Shown here in pieces: positions 58,440-64,000 of a DNA stretch of 64,000 nt. The stretch comes from Megalonaias nervosa (Eukaryota > Mollusca > Bivalvia > Unionida > Unionidae): NCBI GenBank assembly GCA_016617855.1, contig JAECUM010000838.1:1-64000 (forward strand), written 5' to 3'. How positions within the stretch are numbered: the stretch's first letter is position 1; each line of letters begins with the position of its first letter. Below the pieces are notes generated by a model. That model saw only the letters and a list, made by a program, of their open reading frames with translations. It was not told the DNA's origin and did not search any database. The position numbers and the translations under genes are program-made.

Positions 58440-60480
58440 CGCTTTGTAAATTTTTTAACTCTGATGAATGGTCAAATTTTATGTCAGGAATTTCCCAGCA
58501 AGTTATGCATGAATTAGGCGTCCAATAATAACTGTAGTAAAATTGATCAGATTACAAGTGATTGAGTAGCGATGAATTTGATCACGATGACAAACTTAAT
58601 GATGGGCAATCTTTTTTCTTCGATTGAATGACACAAATGTGGAATCACTTCTCCAACTTTTGAGCCAACAGACAACCGATTCACTACATTTAAATAGCAA
58701 CGATTGTAAAATAAAATTGGATCTTTATATAAGGAAATGTGTGTTGAAATTCAGACACCGACGTTTCCATGTTTACCGAATAGGTTATAACCACCATGGG
58801 ATTAAGACTGCGATAACGCTAAACAGGAGAAATTTCAACTTTTAAGAATATATAGATATACAAACCAAATTATTCATCTTGACGCATTACCTTCACAGTA
58901 AAAACTCGTTTGAAAGCTTGTGTGAAATGAAAATGTCATTACATGAAAAGTCAATGTGAGATAAACTTGTACGGTCAAGAAATGACCCGAAAATATTCTG
59001 GTAAGTGTTAAAGGGAAAATACTATAGCAGGGTAAATGTAAGTGAATTCAAAATAACAAAGAATAACTGGTTTGATTATTCCGTTCATTATTAATGTCGA
59101 ACAGAGATGAAAATATGACTGACGAGGAGGGTACTGCAAGAAATGAAAAGGACATGTATGAATTGAATAAGCCAATTACAAATCAAGAAATAATATATAT
59201 CATTCGCTGTCTGAAAAGTAAAATTCCAGGTCCTGCCTAGATTAACGTCATTTCTTACCAGTATATATAGTTCGTTTGCTGCAGTCGGTTGAGCTCCAAG
59301 CATGAGTCCAACATTATATACACAAAACATTAGCAACAGATCTTGTTTTTGCTTAAGCGAAGTTATTTTTGCATGGCTGGAGATTCCAATAACACTAAAA
59401 AAATTATAACGATATCCTCCGGTTTTATTTCACCATCCAAATGCGTGATCAGCTTTGGTTCTACCCTCAAGGATGAAGCCCGTAATCAGTATTACAGAAA
59501 CACTGACTCCGAGTAGCAGATCTCGACCTACAGATTACCAAAATGATTTTGTGCCTATCGATCTTTGTTAGTATCAGTTCCTTGCAGTTATAATATAATG
59601 CAGTCTAGTTAAGTCCCTCAGAAGTGTGTAGCGAAGATACATCACTTTTAAGAGTAGTTTCTCGTCATCAATGGTTACTTCACCTTGCATTTCACCTCCC
59701 ACAGGCTTGAACTCGTGCATTCTGTAGGACAGAGATTTAAAAATTATTCCAAACTCAGGTTTCTTAGTTGTAGTAAAGTAATTGTCACTGTGATCTACCC
59801 TTCCCTCTGCATTTGCTGCTCAGTGTCAGAGCTGAAAGCACGAAGAATGTTACATGAATATTTTGTAGCGTCTGCCGCCCCACATTTCGACTTCAAAACT
59901 TCATGTTCGTTGTCAGATTCAATTGTAATCACAGTGTCACCGCTTGTTTAAATTTGCTCCGTGAATGTAACATCCATACTGTCCATGTGAGATGCTCATA
60001 TATAACATTATGTAACTCATTCTTCATTTTCATATAGAATTTAAATAAGTGGTCTCATCAAATCCTATTGCCAACTTCTCCTAGCGAACAGCAGACATAA
60101 TTTGTGCACTATCGGTATTATCATTTACACTGAACACACGTCTGTGTTGCTAGAATGAATCAAAAGAAAAACTAACAACAGAAGCTTGTGACACCATTTG
60201 TCTTGATATAATTGTTAAGGAGTTTTACTCCAGTGACAATCTTTCCACAGCTATTGATCCTTTCCAAGGGTGAGCTGAAACACCTTATCTACACACAAAA
60301 ATACCATCATTTAAACTATGTCTAAATTGAAAACAATTCCTGAACTGCATTTTCCCTCTTGAAAATGTTGATGTTCGGTGTATAGTGGTGATCAGAACCT
60401 TCTTAACATATATAAATTTTAACTGATTCAACCAGGCACCTTTTCCTGAAATGTTCGCTTTGCTTTGGAGCTTAAAATGT
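58440..60480. other. Host DNA without recognised genes
   Basis: Short frames only; none resembles a protein family. Confidence 0.5.
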
Positions 60481-60505
60481 TTCTCTGCTCCAAACTAAAC
60501 ATCCC

Positions 60506-61203
60506 TTGGTGAAATGCCCTAATAAAATACCAAGGGCGTCGTGTGGCTGTTATATGTACTGTGAAAGATGTCTTGGGGATTACAACAGTGCGGAAAAAAC
60601 TTTACCTCCTGGATTAGGTGTATCTGTCAATGCATGGGCCCGATATTTTCCTTACGATTCCATCCTCTTGCTAATGCTACCTGAGAATAAAAATAAAGTG
60701 AACCACCTGTGTGAATTCTGCATGAAATGAGGAAAAGAATGAACCCTCTATTAACTTTTGTACGTTTCGCAAGGAGCCATTATGTACAAGTTGTGCTGAA
60801 GACATAAAACCAATAAACTTAATACAAACGATTCTGTTCTGAATATGGACAGCACACGATAGACATTGGACTAACTAGGGGCCAGAGATGTTCAAATCAT
60901 CCAGAAAGAAATATTAAATATTTATGTGACTTTCATAAATGTTTATGATGCCTTGATTGTTCAGTGCAAACTCACAGAGTGCAAGGAATTAATAGATCTT
61001 AAGATCATGCTGGTACATTATTGGAATCTAAAAATGTCATGCCTTTGGAGAAACACATGAAAAACCTCGTTAGTAATAAAGAAACAGTTAAAAAATCAAA
61101 CACGAACTGGATCATAAAGATTGAAAATGAAAGTGACACCAAATGCATGGTTTAAACGATGGAGAGTATGATATCTTTGCTGCATGAAACCAAAGATCGA
61201 ATT

Positions 61204-61258
<55 letters not shown>

Positions 61259-61970
61259 ATTTTTAACGTAGCTTCAAAACATTTTCAGTCATAACTCTAA
61301 ATTGTCTGCAGTTTGACAGTTTATAGTGATGTTCATCGCTGGGGCATCATGCTGCAGACATGTAGCATGATGTCCCACCCATTCACATAATCCTGACACC
61401 AGGCCAGCCAGTCCTAACTCTAGCCTGTAAATGCTGAGCGCCTAGCAAGGCAGCTGCTAGTACCATTTTGTAAGTCTTTGGTATTACTAGGCCGGGGTTG
61501 GAACCCGCAACCTGCCGCATCCGAGGCGGACGCTCTAACCACTAGGCCAACGGAGCGGTCTCTAAAAGAAAGAAGAGAGCTTTCAGTGAAAGAGACCATG
61601 ATCCAACATGATGAAAATTATAAACTCTCTTAACGCTACGTTCAATAACTCTCCAAAATTAATTTAGGTGATATGTAAACTTGGAGACTGTATTGAAACC
61701 TTCTTAACCGTGCATAAAATGGAAGACCAAATCGTTCCTAGTGAGAAAATATTGAAGGAAAAATATTCCATGGTTAGGTGTGTGGACTCGACACTTCGCT
61801 CCAACAACCAACTCGATCCATTACTCCAGATTGATGAAAGATGTCACAAAAGTGGAGGTCACGGAAACAAAACAGAAAATGTCGCCCCTACCCATGTGTT
61901 TGCATGTCCTTGGTTGGTTCTGTATTGTTTTTCAACACAATTGAGAAAGCTGGGCCAGGAAAGGATGTTC
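60506..61970 (+). pseudogene. Degenerate TRIM-family copy
   Basis: Parallels the intact TRIM exon at 18408: MYCERCLGDY (RING end), GVSVNAWARYFPYDSILLLM with LPENKNKVNHLCEFCMK, broken B-boxes, coiled-coil pieces with many stops, then CKLGDCIETFLTVHKMEDQI and KILKEKYSMVR near 61670-61790. A (GA)n tract and a SINE (61207-61559) sit in the coiled-coil region. The first RING cysteines are lost. A dead paralogue from local gene duplication is the simplest reading. Confidence 0.75.
61253..61559 (-). mobile_element. tRNA-derived SINE, copy 2
   Basis: The same family and orientation as 50607-50910. A-box TGGCCTAGTGGTTAGAGCG and B-box GGGTTCCAACCCC are on the minus strand; the 3' end is at (GA)n. It interrupts the TRIM pseudogene. 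Confidence 0.82.
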
Positions 61971-61984
61971 TAGCTAGTACAAGC

Positions 61985-62800
61985 TTTCTTGCCTCCGGAT
62001 AGGGGATGTTGGAGGTGGACTTTACCCTCTGTATTCCTTCTCTTGTTTCCAGGTATCACAATCCTTGGAATTGGCGTGGTGCTCCTTTCCACAGTTGACG
62101 CAATGCGGAGTTGCTCTACACTCGGATTCCCGATGAGAAGGGTCTCCGCATCGGCAACATATTTGGCTTTTCGAGCATCGGTCTTCATGATGGCCAAATT
62201 TCTGGCACTTAAAACATCGAAGAGGATTGGGAATGTATATCTCGACCGTAACTTATAAAAATCCAACCTTGACTACTTTTGGTATTGTTGGTTAGTTAAA
62301 GGTGAGTATAATGGTATTGGTGTCCTGCATATTGTTGTCACGTTTTATGTGAATTCTACCTACGGCAATGACACCTTCATTTTTCATCCCTTCGACGATT
62401 TCTGTGTAGCTGATTCCAGCCAAGTAACGACAGCGTATCACGCCTTTGGAGGTATTGAGTGTTGTCTGACCGAATGGAGTTACTGGAATATCAAAGAAAG
62501 TTTTCATTTTCTGGATATTTTCTGTTTGTCCTCGTCGCTCACGCTCAACCAGTAGGCAGCCCGATTTTAACTTTGTTTACTCTTATTGGTGTGCCGATCT
62601 ATCCCGTAATGCTCTTATCTATTACAAACGGAGAGAGTGCCGCAAGAGGTCTTGAAGCATCTTTTGACTGTATCACCATGAAGCGTGGGAATGACTCCAC
62701 AGTACATGGTCCGTCATCGAGTCAGATAAAGTTTTCGTTCGTTGAAATGATTTTTAAAAAAAAAATTCTCCACGTTAGTTTGGTTAAAATTTAGCACCCG
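61985..62800 (-). mobile_element. Non-LTR retrotransposon (LINE) ORF1 fragment with zinc knuckles
   Basis: Minus-strand pieces: LSPFVIDKSITG, GCLLVERERRG, TPFGQTTLNTSKGVIRC, EGMKNEGVIAVGRIHIKRDN and YIPNPLRCFKCQKFGHHEDR. The first CCHC knuckle (CFKCQKFGHHEDRC) is followed by a second (CRCGDPSHRESEC) and a third Cys/His group. The knuckle order is that of jockey/I-type LINE ORF1 (gag-like) proteins. It is broken by stops and truncated at 61985. Confidence 0.78.
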
Positions 62801-63059
62801 TGCTCCCCACCATGGAGCCCAACGACTGAACACTTTTCAAGTGCCAGGGATACTCCGATGTTATACTCAGTAGTTAAAATCACATCCCGATTCATCCCGT
62901 AAAATATACTCAATCGGTAAAATTACCTCCCGATTGACCCGTTAAGCCACAGCCTTCGAGGAAGTCTTTTGAGAGTTAGGAAAAAGAAAGCTAAATGGGG
63001 TAGACTGTAGGGGCAACGGTGGTATAAAGAGAGATACAAGGAAAGAGATAGAGAAAGTG

Positions 63060-63330
63060 AGCGAGTAAAGAAAGACCTCCTAGGGCTTGGCGTGACCAGC
63101 CGATTTGTCGAGAACGGGTCAATCCCCACGACCCGTGTAGAAGAAGTAGATGCCAAAGCAGTGTATTGCATCAGAAAGCCTGTGCTCCACTACCATGATC
63201 CTTTCCTTCCCCCCAACACGGGCAGCAACCCATGACACACAGGTTGCCTCTACTTGGTCGCTTCTTACGACACGTAGTGAAGGCACGTCGGGCCAATTCT
63301 ACGACCGCGGACCCGCAGGGGGTACCTCGT
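63060..63330. repeat. Probable interspersed repeat of unknown class
   Basis: On the minus strand it begins CCCCCTGCGGGTCCGCGGTC and contains GTCGTAAGAAGCGACCAAGT, wording I associate with 5' parts of invertebrate retroelements. No second copy is in the window, so the class cannot be fixed. Confidence 0.35.
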
Positions 63331-63339
63331 AAAAACTGG

Positions 63340-63860
63340 GACTATTGACACAGCATTGGAAACACATAAGCATCGATGTCTGCAACGTGGATCTTGGTCT
63401 CATTACACAGGTAGGACTGTTTATTATATGTCTTCATTACAGAGCCAAACAATCATTAGCAATAACGCTTCGGTCCTGAAATTTCTGTTCGGTTCAGATA
63501 GCACATCATTGGACGAGTAGTCATAAACAATGTTGATAATGAAAACTCATTTTTGTATGAAATTCAGTAGAGATATTTAGATAAATTATGCTGACGGCGA
63601 ATTATTCCTCACGATGACTTAAGAATGGGTAAATGATAGAGTGATACAGTTATCAATGCAGATTGCTATGTTGTCACGCAGATATCAAGTTTCCACCATA
63701 ACAGAAAAATCTTCATTTTGTTCAATAGTTCAGTTAGCAAGAGATGTAGAATCAGAGAAACATTCAAAATCTTTTTAAATGTGTACATTAAGCACATTTT
63801 TTGAAATTCCTCCAATGACCATCCTGTGTCATAAATTCGCCATCAACGTAATACATTCAG
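63340..63860. other. Host DNA without recognised genes
   Basis: Nothing recognised. Confidence 0.5.
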
Positions 63861-63863
63861 AGT

Positions 63864-64000
63864 ATATCATCTCATATATCACAACAGGCTCTAATTTCAT
63901 AAAAATATATATCATTTCATAATAATAGGCTCGACTCCCATAAAATGTGTCATCTCATATGTCATACCAGGCTCTACTCTAAACAAAATGCTTACACTCA
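63864..64000. repeat. Degenerate tandem repeats of about 43-50 bp at window end
   Basis: Units AGGCTC(T/G)A(A/C)T...CATAAAA...TCATNTCATA occur about three times and probably continue outside. Confidence 0.5.

Overview
The window is animal nuclear DNA, most likely from a lophotrochozoan and probably a mollusc. This is inferred from an intron-bearing TRIM gene (RING, B-boxes, coiled coil, then a beta-propeller exon), tRNA-derived SINEs, a mariner relic, a LINE ORF1 relic and long (CT)n, (GT)n and (AT)n tracts. Superimposed on it are four Polinton/Maverick (adintovirus-like) integrated DNA-virus elements, here called A to D.

Element A (1 to about 16565, left end outside the window) is read on the minus strand. 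It carries, from right to left, a protein-primed-type family B DNA polymerase, a BIR (IAP-like) protein, small accessory proteins, an FtsK/HerA-type packaging ATPase, a lysine-rich core-like protein, a pX-like protein and a conserved LVPY protein. Many of its genes are preceded by TATAAAAA. Its polymerase 5' flank has 67-bp repeats and five TGACGTCA (CRE) octamers. Element B (8825-15439) is a complete 6.6-kb element with 240-bp terminal inverted repeats. It is inserted in the polymerase gene of A with a 5-bp target duplication (ACCCT). Removing B and one copy of the duplication puts the two halves of the A polymerase exactly in frame. B is internally deleted: it keeps an intact-looking packaging ATPase and several structural-type genes, but only pieces of a polymerase and an integrase, and a PLA2 gene broken by a stop.

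A host stretch follows, with microsatellites, a mariner relic and the first TRIM exon (18408-19599). The TRIM propeller exon lies at 45806-46626 with matching splice phase. The roughly 26-kb intron between them holds element C (25868-43696), a complete 17.8-kb element with 440-bp inverted repeats and a 5-bp duplication (AATGT). C still shows nearly the whole Polinton gene set: PolB, HNH protein, integrase with chromodomain, PLA2, zinc ribbon, adenain-like protease, pX-like proteins, major capsid protein, penton-like protein, coiled-coil protein, ATPase and a fibre-like protein. Almost every gene has single stops or frameshifts, so it is a recent fossil.

Element D (about 51018-57600) is an older fossil. 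Its structural genes are collinear with C and its ATPase/PLA2/integrase cluster has the same layout as B. Its ATPase contains a 90-bp insertion copied from its own penton-like gene. The window ends with SINEs, a degenerate second TRIM copy, the LINE ORF1 fragment and unassigned host DNA.

Together the elements show repeated colonisation of one locus by related but distinct virus-like lineages, including one virus-like element inserted inside another. All family assignments come from reading motifs by eye; no database search was run.
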